A stretch of 64,000 nucleotides of DNA from Prillingera fragicola (Eukaryota; Basidiomycota; Tremellomycetes; Trichosporonales; Trichosporonaceae): contig BEDY01000004.1 of the NCBI GenBank assembly GCA_002335605.1, positions 1,240,001-1,304,000 on the forward strand. The letters are read 5' to 3'. How positions within the stretch are numbered: position 1 is the first letter of the stretch; the number at the start of each line of letters is the position of its first letter. The position numbers and the translations under genes were made by a program. Below the pieces are notes generated by a model that saw nothing but the letters and a program-made list of their open reading frames with translations, had not been told where the DNA came from and ran no database searches. Below are positions 34,236 to 46,500 of this stretch, one piece after another.

Positions 34236-35702
34236 TTAGACGGCGACCTTTGCTGGGCTTGCGGCGGCGAAGACGGCCTCGGGCGCCTCGGGGGCGTCGA
34301 CAAACTCGTCGTCGTCGTCGTCATCGTCGAGGTTCGTCGCGGCGACGCCGGCTGCGAGCTTGTCGGCGTCACTGGGGGCGGCGGCGCCGTTGGTCGCGGG
34401 GGCAGGAGCAGCAGTGGCGTCGACAGCGGCGGCAGGGGCAGGAGCGGCAGCGCCGTTAGGGTTGGCGGCGAGCTGCTCGCGGGCCCACTGGATACCGTTG
34501 CCCGAGGGGGGGACCCAGGGGTTGCCCTGGGGGTCGACGCGCTTGCCGTCCGGGGTGAGCGCGCAGAACTCGGTGAGGGCCTTCCAGTACGGTGCGTGCT
34601 CAAACTTGAAGTTGTAGGTACCTCCGTACTCTATATCGAGCTGGTCGTCGGCGATGAGCTCGGTGAGCTTGGGGTTGAAGCGGATCTTGTCGCGGGTGAT
34701 GGGGTCCATGAAGGGGGTGATGCCGCTGAAGAAGGCGTTGATCCACCACGGCATGTTGACGACGAGACCGCGACCGAGACGCTCGACATAGTGGTGCTGG
34801 AGAATGCTCAGGACCTTGAGACCAGTGCTGATGGAGGGGTTGCCGGCCGAAGTGGCCTGGCGGTAGTCGACAACAATGGCGACCTGCTCCTGGCCCTCGG
34901 GCATCAGGTCAATGGCGCGCTCAAGGCAGAAGATGAGGTGACGGATTTGGCGAGGCGACGGGTCAGTGTTCTCGCGCCTCGGGCGCATGTAGATGATGGT
35001 GCGGCCGTCCATGTCGAATCCGGTAATCACTCTGCAAGATGTCAGTTGATGCCCACCACTGCACCAGATCGTCGCCTGGATTCAAAGGCCGGTTACGACA
35101 CACGAGCGACAAGTCTGCCGTGTCCTTTGCACAACGCCCATGACCTCAAGAAAAGCGGAGGAGAGTCGACGCTCGCCGATGGCCGGCAGGTACTCACATT
35201 TTGCCAGTCTCGGCCTCGGGGCTCACGTCCGTAGGCTCGATAAGCTCGGGCTTGTACTCGCGGCGCCACTCCATTGTCGCCTTGATGCGGTTCTTCGAGT
35301 TCTCCAGCTTCCACCCAGACGCACGCATGTAGCGAGCGTGCGTCCCGACATCGTTGAGGAAGCGCTGCTCCCAGACGTAGTAGGGGTCGCTCTCGGGGAG
35401 TGTAATGGTAGCCGTGTACTGCAGCGCGTTAGCAAGCAAGGCCGGCGTGATCGCCGACGGTGCGGCGGACAAATCGTTCCCAAGCTCACCTTCTTGAGCT
35501 CCTCAATCTGCAGGCGTCAGTACATAATCTAGTCATGCCAAGCTCCACGCACCTGGGCGAGCTGCTCTGCGTTGTACTCGCGCCTGTTCTTGACAGTAGC
35601 ACCCTTGGGGAGGGTGGTGAAGATGTCGGTGGTGACAGGGCCCACGTCCTTGTTGAGGGTCGACGACGACGAAGACGCAGACTTTCGTGAAAAGAACGAC
35701 AT
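34236..35702 (-). CDS. CRAL-TRIO (Sec14-like) lipid-transfer protein
   Basis: Starts MSFFSRKSASSSSTLNKD. The CRAL-TRIO N domain is split over exons (YYVWEQRFLNDVGTHARYMRASGWK, NRIKATMEWRREYKPE). The lipid-binding domain follows: RTIIYMRPRRENTDPS, RQIRHLIFCLERAIDLMP, VAIVVDYRQA, STGLKVLSILQHHYVERLGRG, NMPWWINAFFSGITPFMDPITRDKI. The tail is Ala/Pro-rich and ends in an acidic block DDDDDDDEFVDAPEAPEA. One exon is just 18 nt and encodes IEELKK. The family moves phosphatidylinositol or other lipids between membranes and stimulates phosphoinositide kinases. Ligand cannot be assigned. The acidic tail is unusual for Sec14 itself and points to a separate fungal subfamily. Confidence 0.9.
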
Positions 35703-36284
35703 GCTGGCTAGATTATGTGTAAAGACAATGTATCAGAGATATGCAGCAAAGCCGACGTTAGTCGTGCCATTCCGAACGGCACTGCTGAGATTTCCATGCA
35801 TCCACTGCCCGACCCTACGGGCCGACCGGGCGCCAGGCAGCCAAGCCAACCCGCCGCCGCCACCAGACGCGTGTTGAAAAATCCATGATAGAGCTTTGGG
35901 GCTTTGAAAAATGACCGAGGCGGGTTGCCCGCACAGTCTGCAGACCATGGTCACTGCGCGTAGACCGGCGCCGAGATTGATTACTTAATCACCTTGGGCG
36001 CGGCCAGCTCCACTGGTCGTCTGATGTCATGAAACGATTGTCACCCAGGCAAAGAATGGCCGCCCCTTATCCCCTGTGGTGGCAAAAGGCACGAGCGCAA
36101 TGTAGCGCGCCTTTACCGCCGAGGCGTTGAATAGGCACGCCGGCCGCCAGGTTGCCGGCGTCATACATCCTCGACCGCTGTGTACTAGTGGACAGACCTA
36201 CTTGTGCTAGAAGCTCCATGCGATTCCCCTCACGTCCGTGTCACTACACCTTCATTTTCAATACCTCAGCAAAGCAGCACTCCC
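35703..36284. other. Divergent promoter region
   Basis: It separates the CRAL-TRIO gene (leftward) and the peroxisomal Lon gene (rightward), so it holds both promoters. A pyrimidine-biased leader occurs in the last 60 bp before 36285. No further feature seen. Confidence 0.45.
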
Positions 36285-39013
36285 ATGGCCAGACCTACCT
36301 ACCTGCCGCCAACCTTGGCACTGTTACCCCTACCAAAGCCCAACGTCCTCTACCCCTTTCTCCAGGTCTCGATCCCCCTCGCCACCGATGTTGTCGGCCA
36401 TCTCCTAAACACTCTCACAGACAAGAATGACGGCCAAAAGGTCGACCCACGCGACCGCTTTGTCGCTGTCGTTCCAGTCGACGAGGGCGATCGTCGCGTA
36501 GGCCGCTGGGCTTGTGGTTCGTACCCCACAGCCGCGTACATGAGCTCACTACTACAGCTGCGAGAGTCAAGCGTATATACCGGAAGAAGCCAGATGCCGA
36601 GGACTGGATCGTAGTCCTTGAAGGCCTCGTAAGCGTGTTACCCGCCGACAATTTGACTGACGCCCAGACTCGCGTTCACCTGCCCCCCTCGCTCCCACCC
36701 GTCCTGTCCATACTGCCCCCGCTGCCACTGCCTGTGACCAGCTACTCGCTGCCCGTTCCGTCTCCGTCCCTCCCGGTCGTTGATCTCATGCCGGCGGCCA
36801 CCAAGCTCTTGCCTACCGAGCTTCACGGAAAGTTGGCAGCCCTGCCCCCTAGTGTGCAGGCGGACCTACTCGCAAGCACACTGCGCTTTGACTGGGACGT
36901 GCGCGTCGAGCTCTTGTCTACGGCCAATGTTGACGAGCGCTGCATGCGCGTCCGCGAAGGAATGGTCGCTCTGCTGTCTGCCAAGGGCGTCACTGTTGAC
37001 GAGACTGGCCAGCCGCCAGACCAGTCCAAGGCTCTTATAGTGCGCCGCCCGGGTGGACCTGTTGCTCAGCGTCCACAAGCACAGAAGCCACAGCTTCCCG
37101 ACGACCTCAAGCCCCTGCAGGCGACCTTGGAGAGGCGCGCGGGCGAGCTCAGCAACGGCGCCGCCGAGGCTGTGGAGCGCGAGCTGGCTCGTCTGTCCAA
37201 GATTCCCTCGCAGGCTGCAGAGTACGGTGTGGGAAAGACCTATTGCGAATGGCTTCTCTCCCTTCCGTGGAACCGCGTGACCGAGGGCAAGCGTGTGGAC
37301 TTGGAGGGCGCGCGCGCCCTGCTCGATGACGAGCACGAGGGCTTGCTCGAGGTCAAGCGCCGTGTCGTCGAGTACCTTGCAGTGTACCGTCTCAAGCGTG
37401 ATCTCTGGGATGAGCAGACCAAGGCGGACGCTGCTGCCGAGGAGGCGGCGGAGAAGGCCGCCGATAAGAGCAAGGCGGTCGTGGCCAAGGATCTTAGCAA
37501 GTCTGAGAAGGATGCCGCGGCACCGACGGAGACGACCACCTCAAAGGAGGTGGTACCCGTGGCCCAGCCCGTCCCTGCTCCGGCTGCTGTTGAAGACGGC
37601 CCTCCCAATACCATCTTCCGCGACAAGGCCCCCATTCTACTCCTCGTTGGACCCCCCGGTGTGGGCAAGACCAGCATTGCGCGTTCCATTGCCACGGCCC
37701 TTGGCCGCAAGTTCCACCGTATTTCGCTTGGAGGCGTTCGTGACGAGGCAGAGATTCGCGGTCACCGTCGAACCTATGTCGGAGCGCTTCCCGGTCTCTT
37801 TGTGCAGGGTCTCCGCAAGGTCCAGGTTGCCAACCCGGTCATCCTGCTGGACGAACTGGACAAGATTGGCCAGTCCAACTACCACGGTGACCCTTCGGCT
37901 GCGCTCCTCGAGACTCTTGATCCCGCACAGAACTGGGCGTTCCACGACCACTACCTCGGCGATGTCCCAATTGACCTCAGCCAGGTGACCTTTGTCGCGA
38001 CTGCCAATACCCTGGACACTATCAGCCCACCTCTGCTCGACCGTTGTGAGGTCATCGAGTGCCCTGGTTATGTCACGGATGAGAAGATGGCCATTGCTCG
38101 CCGCTTCCTCCTCCCCAAGCAGACCAAGGAGAACGGTCTCAGCAACGGCGGTGTCAACGCCGACGACAATGTGCTCGAACGTGTGGTCAACGACTACACT
38201 CGCGAGGCAGGTGTCCGTAGTCTTGAGCGCGAGATTGCCAAGCTTTGCCGCGCCAAGGCTGTCGAGTACTCATCGTCTCGCGACGGTGGCAAGACTTACG
38301 ACCCCGTCATCAAGCTCGACGACGTTGAGCGTATCCTGGGCATGGCCAAGTATGAGGCCGAGGTGCGCGAGCAGCACGAGCGCCCTGGTGTCGTCACTGG
38401 TCTCGCGTACCGCGGCTCAGGCAACGGCGGCATCCTCCTCATCGAGACCTCGCTCCAGCCGGGCGGCAAGGGCCAGCTGCACCTCACGGGCAGTCTAGGC
38501 GACGTGATCCGCGAGTCGGCAGAACTTGCCCTCGCTTGGGTCAAGACGAATGCGCTTGCTCTGGGTCTAGGCTCTGAGCCCCTCGCGGGCACGGACGTTC
38601 ACCTCCATCTCCCTTCAGGCGCTGTCAAGAAGGACGGCCCGAGTGCTGGCGTGGCAATGACGCTCGCGTTTGTGAGCTTGCTCACTGGCCGCGCCGTACC
38701 GCCTACCATTGCGTTCACGGGCGAGATCAGTCTCCGTGGCACTGTGTAAGTGTATTCAATCTTTGCTTAGCTGACAATAAGCATGCCCGTCGGCGGTATC
38801 CGCGAAAAGGTCCTGGGCGCGCACCGCGCCGGCATCACAAAGGTCATTCTGCCCGCACAAAACGAAAAGGACGCCCACGACCTGCCTCCGAGTGTGCGTT
38901 CGATGACCCTATCATATGCGCGCACGATTGAAGGTGTGCTCGAGGAGGTGTTTGGATCAGACATCTGGGTCAACTCTGAGCGCCCGCGTAACCCCCGCGA
39001 GGCCCGTCTGTAA
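36285..39013 (+). CDS. Peroxisomal Lon protease (LonP2/Pln)
   Basis: Three exons (36285-36516, 36558-38745, 38782-39013) encode 883 residues. The N domain begins [17 protein letters not shown]. The AAA+ module has Walker [10 protein letters not shown] (near residue 442), Walker [12 protein letters not shown], and [12 protein letters not shown]. The protease domain has catalytic Ser in [10 protein letters not shown] (near 773) and Lys in [13 protein letters not shown] (near 815). A low-complexity insert of about 60 residues (Ala/Lys/Thr/Pro-rich) separates the helical middle domain from the AAA+ core. The C-terminus ends ARL, a plausible PTS1, and there is no mitochondrial presequence, so matrix of the peroxisome is the likely site. 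It removes damaged and processed peroxisomal proteins. With PEX12 and the dienoyl-CoA reductase it is the third peroxisomal gene in the window. Confidence 0.93.
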
Positions 39014-39339
39014 CACCGAGGACGCTTGTTGTGCCAGCAGAAGGAAAGAAGAAGTTGTAGTGCTGTAGAGGATTTATATCTGAATAAAGCTTGCATTTGT
39101 CGTGCACTTGCTTGCAGTGCGCACCCACTCTTGGTCGGGCACATGTCGTTGGTCGGGCATTGGTATATCGTGGTGGAGCGATCACCGGAGATCGCCGTGC
39201 TAGGCACCTCCACCTTGCTGCACCTCATGGTGTCATTACGTTTGACGCTTGCGTCCATGTCCATGTCGACTTTGCGTTTTCCTAGCCAGCCCCAATAAAA
39301 AGGATCGCTCTTCCCACCGGACTTTCGACCCCACTCACC
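39014..39339. other. Intergenic region with CCAATAAAAAGG near the downstream start
   Basis: Short spacer between two rightward genes. CCAATAAAAAGG at 39292-39303, 37 bp before the next ATG, could serve as a TATA-like element; this is a weak guess. Otherwise only the Lon 3' region is present. Confidence 0.4.
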
Positions 39340-39963
39340 ATGCCCGCCATTGCCAAAGACCAGGCCACCTTCCAGACCAGCAACGGCGCCTCGGCCTCAC
39401 GCACGCCCATCCTCGTGACGGGTTTCGGCCCATTTGGCGCAGACGGCGCTGCCCAGCACAACCCGGCTGAGAAGCTCGCCCTCGCCGTAGCCAAAGCCCT
39501 CGACGCGCCCGTCGTCATCCTCCCCGTCTCGTGGGAGCGGGGATTGGCGGCCTTCCAAGCCGCCGTGGCCGAGCACAAGCCCGCCACGGTGCTCAATTTC
39601 GGCTACGCGCGGGGCGTGGCCGGGATCCAGATTGAGACGACGGCGCGTAACGTTGCCGAGTCGACGAAACCGGACGTCGACGGCGTGGTCGCCGCCGGCA
39701 GGCTGCAGGTGCCCGACGGGCCTGCCAAGCGGACGCCTGCGTTTGAGCAGAAGGAGCTCGAGGCCGCCATCAAGAGTGCCGCCCCTGCGTGTAACGTGCG
39801 CTGGTCCGACGACGCGGGAGGGTACCTCTGCAACTGGATCTTTTATGCTGGGCTATCGTACGGCCCGATTGGGCAGTTTTTGCACGTCGGCGAGCATGTC
39901 GGCGGGGATGTCGAGGTTGGGGCTATTGCCGCTGCAAAGTTCATTGCCCGGCAGGGACAGTAG
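39340..39963 (+). CDS. Pyroglutamyl-peptidase I-like cysteine peptidase
   Basis: A single exon codes for 207 residues. It matches the C15 family: ILVTGFGPFGADGAAQHNPA at the N-terminus, VLNFGYARG, then the Glu-containing strand GIQIETTARN, the nucleophile in GGYLCNWIFY (Cys near residue 164) and the histidine in QFLHVGEHV (near 182). The Glu-Cys-His triad is thus intact. The enzyme removes N-terminal pyroglutamate from peptides in the cytosol. The length is normal for the family, and the strong codon bias supports the frame. The nearest ATG (39340) gives a short Ala/Ser-rich lead before the TGFGPFG motif. Confidence 0.9.
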   Translation: MPAIAKDQATFQTSNGASASRTPILVTGFGPFGADGAAQHNPAEKLALAVAKALDAPVVILPVSWERGLAAFQAAVAEHKPATVLNFGYARGVAGIQIETTARNVAESTKPDVDGVVAAGRLQVPDGPAKRTPAFEQKELEAAIKSAAPACNVRWSDDAGGYLCNWIFYAGLSYGPIGQFLHVGEHVGGDVEVGAIAAAKFIARQGQ

Positions 39964-41742
39964 CGCACGGCTCGATTGGCGTAGGTACAAGCGTTCCATG
40001 GCAGTTACTGATGTTACAGGTTGCATGGAGTAGCAAGTTGCATGGAGCAGATTGAGCAGCTGGCAGAGTATAGCAGCTGGCAGAATGGAAGGACACGTGG
40101 AAGGAGGCGCGGAGCTGGGTTGACCAGAGTCAGCTGCATTTGTAGACACCTAGTGTATGATCGTGGCATTGACACCATCGGTGATGTTACTGCCATTCTG
40201 TCGCTAGACTGCACGCGTCGCACGCGTCTTGGACAGCTTGGAAATGGATCCTTGGAATCGGGCACGCGTTTCTAACACCGCATACGTCGAGCCTGGACTG
40301 CTGGAACTGATAGCATAGCGTCGCAGCCTACAGCCCAACCGACAGATACTGCAGGTACCTCGCGCGCCTGACTTTGAGTGCCTATGATAGAACGTGTTTG
40401 TTTACACTTGATGTTATTTCTGTCCCCTGTGTTCCAGAGTTGTCGCTCCAATAGCTGCTTTTGGCCGTCGACGACGACGACGACGACAATTGGCGTGGCC
40501 CGTGGCCTGGTTGCTCGTTACAGGAACGCCAGCACGCGCCGCAGGTTCGCCGTTTCGGAGCGTGTCTCGCGTCGCGCAGAGTGCCTTCCTCCTGGCCTCC
40601 TGGCAGCCTCTGGCTTCTGTCGGCCGAGCGCCAAAAAGACCTCCTGTAGCGTTCTCGATGCCTGATAAACGGCGTTTGGCGTCTAGTGTGCTCTGGCGTG
40701 TGCGCTATGAGGACCGCAGTCTGGACCGAAAGCTGCCTCGGCGCCACCCACCGCCAAGATGCCTGAGTTCCTGATTGACGGTGAGCCCCGGAATCTGGGG
40801 GCACAGTGGCGAGTGCAGCAGCGAGAATAGCACTCTACCCATTCTGGCTGACACTGCTGGGAACACTAACTCCCAAGTCTCCGAAAGGACTTTGGTCAAT
40901 CTGCTTCTTCTGTCTTCGCTGTTCATACAGTCCATCTGTGCACCTCGGTAGGGAGACCCACGACGGGCTCTTGATGACCTCGGGATTGGGGGATGCTGTA
41001 ATTCCTGCATTTATCCTGCATCCAACGCACCTCAAAGATGTATTAAGGTGGTTGTGCCTCAGGAGTATTCTTACGGGGGACGCGTTTGGCCCTTTCGCGG
41101 GCCCTATGGTCGCGCCCAGCTCGACTGTGCAGCGCAGCAGCGCACGGGTCGCGTCCACCTCCCTCAGGGCAGGCTGCACAGGTACCCAGGGAAGGTATTT
41201 TTGGTGATTTCCCGGGCCCTGGCGCCGGCATCTACTATCCAGGGACGGGCAGGGTCACCGTGCACCCCGGCAGCAACAGTGGCACACTTGATGCTCATGT
41301 CCCATCCCGTGAACACCGCCGTGACCGCGACAGAGACGCAGAGGAACGTTGTCGGTCGTCTGGCTACGAGATCTCGTTCCCCCCTCTCGCTACTTATCTC
41401 TCTCTAAACATAAGACTCCGGAAGTCGTTCCTCTGCTTTACTCTCACTTCTCCCAACTGGCTTGGTCGCAACAGGATTGTCAAGAGACGGTAAGTTTTGA
41501 TCATCACAGACTCATGGTCGCGTACACTCTGCCTCGGTGCCATCAGAGGTGGAGGACCCCCAAATGCGACTCCTTTTCCTATGTGGATCTGGACTGTTGA
41601 GGATCTGTCATGGGCAGCATCCCTCTTTCTGTGCAGCTTTGCAGAACTGCGCAGCTGTCTGTCGCGCCTTTGACCTCGACTAGAAGACCTTTTGCTGACT
41701 CTTTGTTCAGACACACACTCTTTCAACACATTCATTTCCACA
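39964..41742. other. Long intergenic region (1.8 kb)
   Basis: It follows the peptidase and precedes the secreted GH128 gene, both rightward. Short direct repeats occur at 40019-40047 (GTTGCATGGAG twice) and 40055-40085 (CAGCTGGCAGA twice). Many short open frames are present on both strands, but none has a domain or splicing pattern. The last 150 bp are probably the 5' leader of the next gene. Confidence 0.5.
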
Positions 41743-42975
41743 ATGCAGCTTTCGATCCTCGTCTCTATCTTTGCCGCGCTCGCCGCGACCGCTGAGGTCG
41801 TCGACGCGCGTCACCTCGACACCCTCGGCCGTGTCGCTGCGCTCAAGCGTGGCCAGTCCCTCATCAGGCGTGAGGACGGCACCTACATTCGCCGCATGAA
41901 GCGCGGTGGCTACTGCAAGGTTCGCCCTACCGATGGCTCTGGCACGGCTTCCTCTACCGTCCCCGCGCCCACCGCCACTGGCTCGTCCACTAGCGGAGCC
42001 GTTCCCTCGGTCACTGACTCGACTAGCTCGACCTCGGCTACCCCTGTTGAGCCCACCACCTCGGACTCGGCTGTGCCCCCCACCAGCACGGACTCGGCCG
42101 TGCCCACTACCAGCTCGGCCGTGCCCCCCTCTAGCTCGGTCACCTCTACTCCCACTGTGTCGCCCACGACCTCGTCTGCCCCTACGGCCACTCCCTCGAG
42201 TGGCGGCTCGGCTCTCGCCCCCAACGGCCGCAAGGCTGGTATTTCGGGCGGTGATGCGTTCGACGACTTCCAGGCTCACATTGGATGGTGGTACGACTGG
42301 TCGGCCAACCCCTCCGGCCACACTGCCACTTCGTCGCCCGCCCCCATTGCCATCCCCATGCTCTGGGGCGATGGCCACCTCGGCTCGGACCAGAACGACG
42401 CCAGCCGTTTCGCCGCTTTCCAGGACCTCGTCAACTCGGGTGCGACTCCCAAGTACGCTATTGGCTTTGAGGAGCCCGACTGCTCTACTCCCGGCAGTGC
42501 CAACATTGGTGTCGGCGAGGCTGCTACCACTTGGAACAACCTCATGAAGCCTCTTGGTGACCGCGGTACCATTCTTGTTTCGCCCTCGATGTGCAAGCAG
42601 CTTGCCGAGGACTTCCTTACCCCCTTCTCGGCCGCCATCTCGAGGCCTTGGGACGTTACCAACGTTCACATCAACAAGAACAGCGCCGAGGGCATCAGGG
42701 CTTCGCTTGACCACTACGCCAAGTACGGCAAGCCCATGTGGGTCACCGAGTTTGCTTGCGTCGACGACTCGACTGGCTTTGTTCCTTGCTCGGACCAGAA
42801 CCAGATGAACTCGTACATCAACACCATTGTCGACATTCTCGAGGCCGACTCGCGTGTCATTGGCTACGCCTTCTCGAACGGCATCGGCCTCGGCGGCTGG
42901 GCCCTCGGCTCGTCCGGTGCTCTCACGGAGTCGGGACAGACCTACCTCAACGCCATCAAGAAGTACTACCCTTAA
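41743..42975 (+). CDS. Secreted GH128 beta-1,3-glucanase-like protein
   Basis: An intronless 410-residue protein. It starts with a signal peptide (MQLSILVSIFAALAATAEVVDA), then has a basic segment with KR sites (LKRGQSLIRRED, RRMKRGGYCK). A Ser/Thr/Pro linker of about 100 residues (residues 60-155) is probably O-mannosylated. The catalytic domain (from about 159) has HIGWWYDWSANP, IPMLWGDGH, GFEEPDCSTPG (acid/base Glu near 241), LVSPSMCK, VTNVHINKNS, MWVTEFACVDD (nucleophile Glu near 332) and GYAFSNGIGLGGWALG. These are characteristic of glycoside hydrolase family 128 (asl1-type), which cleaves beta-1,3-glucan and often acts in fungal wall remodelling. No GPI signal is seen at the end (LNAIKKYYP). 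Confidence 0.93.
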   Translation: MQLSILVSIFAALAATAEVVDARHLDTLGRVAALKRGQSLIRREDGTYIRRMKRGGYCKVRPTDGSGTASSTVPAPTATGSSTSGAVPSVTDSTSSTSATPVEPTTSDSAVPPTSTDSAVPTTSSAVPPSSSVTSTPTVSPTTSSAPTATPSSGGSALAPNGRKAGISGGDAFDDFQAHIGWWYDWSANPSGHTATSSPAPIAIPMLWGDGHLGSDQNDASRFAAFQDLVNSGATPKYAIGFEEPDCSTPGSANIGVGEAATTWNNLMKPLGDRGTILVSPSMCKQLAEDFLTPFSAAISRPWDVTNVHINKNSAEGIRASLDHYAKYGKPMWVTEFACVDDSTGFVPCSDQNQMNSYINTIVDILEADSRVIGYAFSNGIGLGGWALGSSGALTESGQTYLNAIKKYYP

Positions 42976-43533
42976 ATGTGCTTTTCATCTCATCAAAACT
43001 CTTCTCTGGACAGCCGCTTTTGAAAGGCGGTTCGTTGATACCGTACCTCTGCCATTATTACAGGCTTTGCTGGCAATGCACTGTGTTCGCTGTACTTGTG
43101 CTGCACCTTGACTCACAATCTGTTGCACGCGACTCTGAGCAGTTGGCACGTCCACAAACTCCAGTCTTCCTGCCGTTACCCATTCCCGGCCACTTCCAGT
43201 TGGACCAGGTCCCGCGCCCAGGTCTGGCCAGGTCGAGCAATGTGCATGTGCATTGCTATTTACTCAAAGCGCGAATAAATGCTAAAAACGCTGATTAGCT
43301 CTGTAACGTGGGTATTAGAAAGGGTTCCGATTCCGTGCCTGAGAGGCCCGTGATTTCGTCCCCGTCTGTCGCGTCTCTGCGTGCACGCGTGCCCCTGCTG
43401 CTGCTGCCACCCGCACTGCACGGGACAAAGGGAGCAGGACACTTCGACATGGTCCACGCTCACATCTCATCCTGGCCTTCTTGTGCTCTCCCACCATTGC
43501 ATAGTCGACATTACTCACAGCCCCAACAGGCAA
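42976..43533. other. Intergenic region
   Basis: It lies between the GH128 gene and the coiled-coil gene, both rightward. No gene or RNA recognised. AT-rich stretch near 43258-43295. Confidence 0.45.
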
Positions 43534-46500
43534 ATGTCCATTGTAGACCAGCCCCCACCCCCTTACCAGGCCGAGCCGGTCCTGGGCGCCGACGACGACG
43601 AGGAGCGCAACGACATTGACTCGGCAGTCGCAGACGCACTCAACGATGCCATCGGGGACATTGACGCCAGTGACGAGCCTCAGGCCGCACCCGAGGGCGA
43701 GCAAGAGCATGGCGACGCAGAGTCGGCCGTAGACGGCAGTGCCAAGAGCCATGTCGACCGCGGCGAGGACAAGGAGAACGGGCCTTCTAAAAAGGAAGGC
43801 GGCGTCCGCAAAGTGCTCAAGAGCGGAGTCTTTGGCAGTGCGTACATTACCTCCCATGCATAGCAGGCCATGCTGACGTACAAAGCTTCTCCAAAGTCGT
43901 CCACAACGACACCTGCGCGCAAGGCCGTCGGCTCCGCCACCCGTCCCGTCGCCCCTCGCATATCTCTTGCCAACCGCAAGCCCCTCACCGCCCCAACAGC
44001 TGCCTCCGCGGCCCGCATCGCGGGTGCGAGCGCCCACCCTCCCCGTCCCAAGACTGCGTCGTCGTCGACATCGACAGTCCCCGATTCGCCCAAGGTCCGC
44101 CAACGCCCTCTTGCAGCGTCAACCACTGGCACGGGTGCCAGCGCCACGGCGGCCAAGGCGTCGCGCCCGAGCGTGGGCGCCGTTGGCAGTACTGCTGCTG
44201 CCACGCGCGTTCGTCCGGCTGTCACAAAGCCTGCATTGCCCTCTGCACGTGTGGTTGCCACCTCCTCTACCGCTGCGGTCAAAGCTAGGGCTGACCGCGC
44301 TTCTGCCGCCACCCCTCCTTCCACAACGACCGCAGCGTCGAGCACCGCGGCCCGTACGGCTACCGCTACCCCCTCTGCCAGGCTCGCCGCCACCAAGGCC
44401 ACTCGTCCTCCTGTCGCTGCCACTGCCACCCGCACCGTGTCCAAGCCTGCTGTCGCTGCCGCTCGTCCCCGTCCAAGTCTCGCCGCCTCGACCACTCGCA
44501 AGGTGGCCGCCGCCCCCGATGCCGACAAGCGCCTCAAGGAGGCTACAGACAAGTTTGAGGAGCAGCGTGCGGCGCTCGAGACCAAGCTCGCTGAGGAGAC
44601 TGCTGCCCTCGAGGCTAAGATCGCCGAGGCTACCGCCACTGGCGAGAAGAAGCTCGAGGAGGAGCGTGCCACTCTCGAGGCAAAGATTGCCGAGCTTACC
44701 CAGCAGAGGGACGAGCTCGAGGCAAAGTGAGTTTGCATTTGATAAGTCGCATGCTGACGTAACCAGGCTCAACAAGCTTATCGAGGAGCACGAGATTGCC
44801 AAGGGCGCACAGGCCGACGTCAACAGCAAGCTCAGCGAGCTGCAGACCTCTCACAGCCGTGAGCTCGCTGCCGCTGATGACGAGCGTGCATCTTTGACCT
44901 CGAAGCACGAGGTTGAGATCAAGGAGTAAGTCGGCTTGGGCCACACAAAATGCTGACCACCAGGCTCACCGCGTCGCGTGACAAGCACCAGGCCGACCTC
45001 GAGGCTCTTCGTGCGGAGCACGACTCTGCCACCAAGTCCCACTCTGGTGTCGAGGCCACTCTTGCTGCCGTCCAGGCAGAGCTTGTGTCCAAGGTCGCCG
45101 ACCACGAATCGGCTGTGGCCAAGTTGAGCGACGAAAAGTCCTTCCTCCAGGCCAAGTTTGACAAGCTCTCGACTCTGAAGAACAAGCTCGAGGAGGAGAT
45201 TGCCGAGGGCGCCGAGGAGGCTGAGAAGAGCATGCGTGGCATGGGCGACCTTGAGGGCAAGGTCAACGAGCTTCAGGAGGAGGTTGCCGAGCTGCATGCC
45301 GAGCTCGAGGCCGAGCGCAAGGCGCGCAAGGACGACAGCGCCGGATGGGAGAAGTCGCGCATCGCTCTCCAGAGCGAGGTCGACGCCCATGTGGAGAAAG
45401 GATCGGTGCACGCCGACGTTCTCGCCAAGGCTACCGCCACCGCGGACGGCCACGCCGAAGAGCTCAAGGTATGTCACCAAGCAACAACTCGGAGCTGACA
45501 GTCAGACTCTCAAGGACGAGCACGAGACTCTGAAGGGCAACCACGCCGAGCTTGTCAAGACCAGCTCTGCCCACGAGGAGACCGTCGCCTCTCTCCAGCA
45601 GCAGCTCACCGACGCTTTGGCGAAGAGCGATGCTTCAGCCAAGGAGGCTGCCACTGCCGCTGACGCCAAAATTGCCGACCTCCGCACCCAGCTCACTGCG
45701 GCTGAGACCAAGTCCCAGGAGCTCGAGACCAAGCTCGCCACCGCCGAGGCTGCTTTCAAGGAGGCCAACGCTGCCGCTCAGGCCAAGGAGGAGGAGCTCC
45801 AAGCCAGCATCTCCTCGCTTCAGAAGAGCCTGAACGACGCCAAGGCCGAGCACGAGACCAAGCTCAGCGCTGCCACTCGTGACGCCGAGGCTGCCGCTGC
45901 GTCGACCCACGAGGCCTCCCTCAAGGCTCTCAAGGCGGCGCATGCCACTGAGATTGAGACTCTCCAGGCTGAGCACGACAAGAAGCTCGCTGCCGCTTCC
46001 ACGGATGCGTCGGCGTCGCTGACGACTGCCCACGCTGACGAGGTCAAGGCGTTGCAGGCCGAGCACGCCGACCAGCTTTCCAAGGCTACCGTCGAGGCCA
46101 GGGAGGCGGCCGCTGCTGTCCATGCTACCGAGCTTGCCGCCCTCAAGGCTGAACACGAGAAGCAGCTTGCTTCTGCCTCGCAGGACGCCGAGTCGACCGT
46201 GAATGCTGCCCACGCTCGAGAGCTCGAGTCGCTCAAGGCTAGTCACGCCAAGGAGCTTGCCGACGCTGAGAAGGCTACCGCTGACAAGCACGCTGCCGAC
46301 CTCGAGGCTGCGCAGACCGAGCTCAAGTCGGCCCAAGAGGAGCTCGCTACTGCTCACGTCAAGGCGCAAGACGAGCTATCCGCGTCTCACGCCGAGGAGA
46401 TTGAGAAGCTCACCGCTACCCACACTGCTGCTCTTGCTACCGCCTCTTCAGAGGGCGAGGAGCAGCTCAAGGGCGTCGAGGCCGAGCTCAAGACTGTCAA

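Noticed and set aside
41707..42714. A 335-codon open frame antisense to the GH128 gene
   Set aside because: Same reason: Gly/Arg/Ser-rich composition mirrors the sense Ser/Thr/Pro linker, with no recognisable motif.
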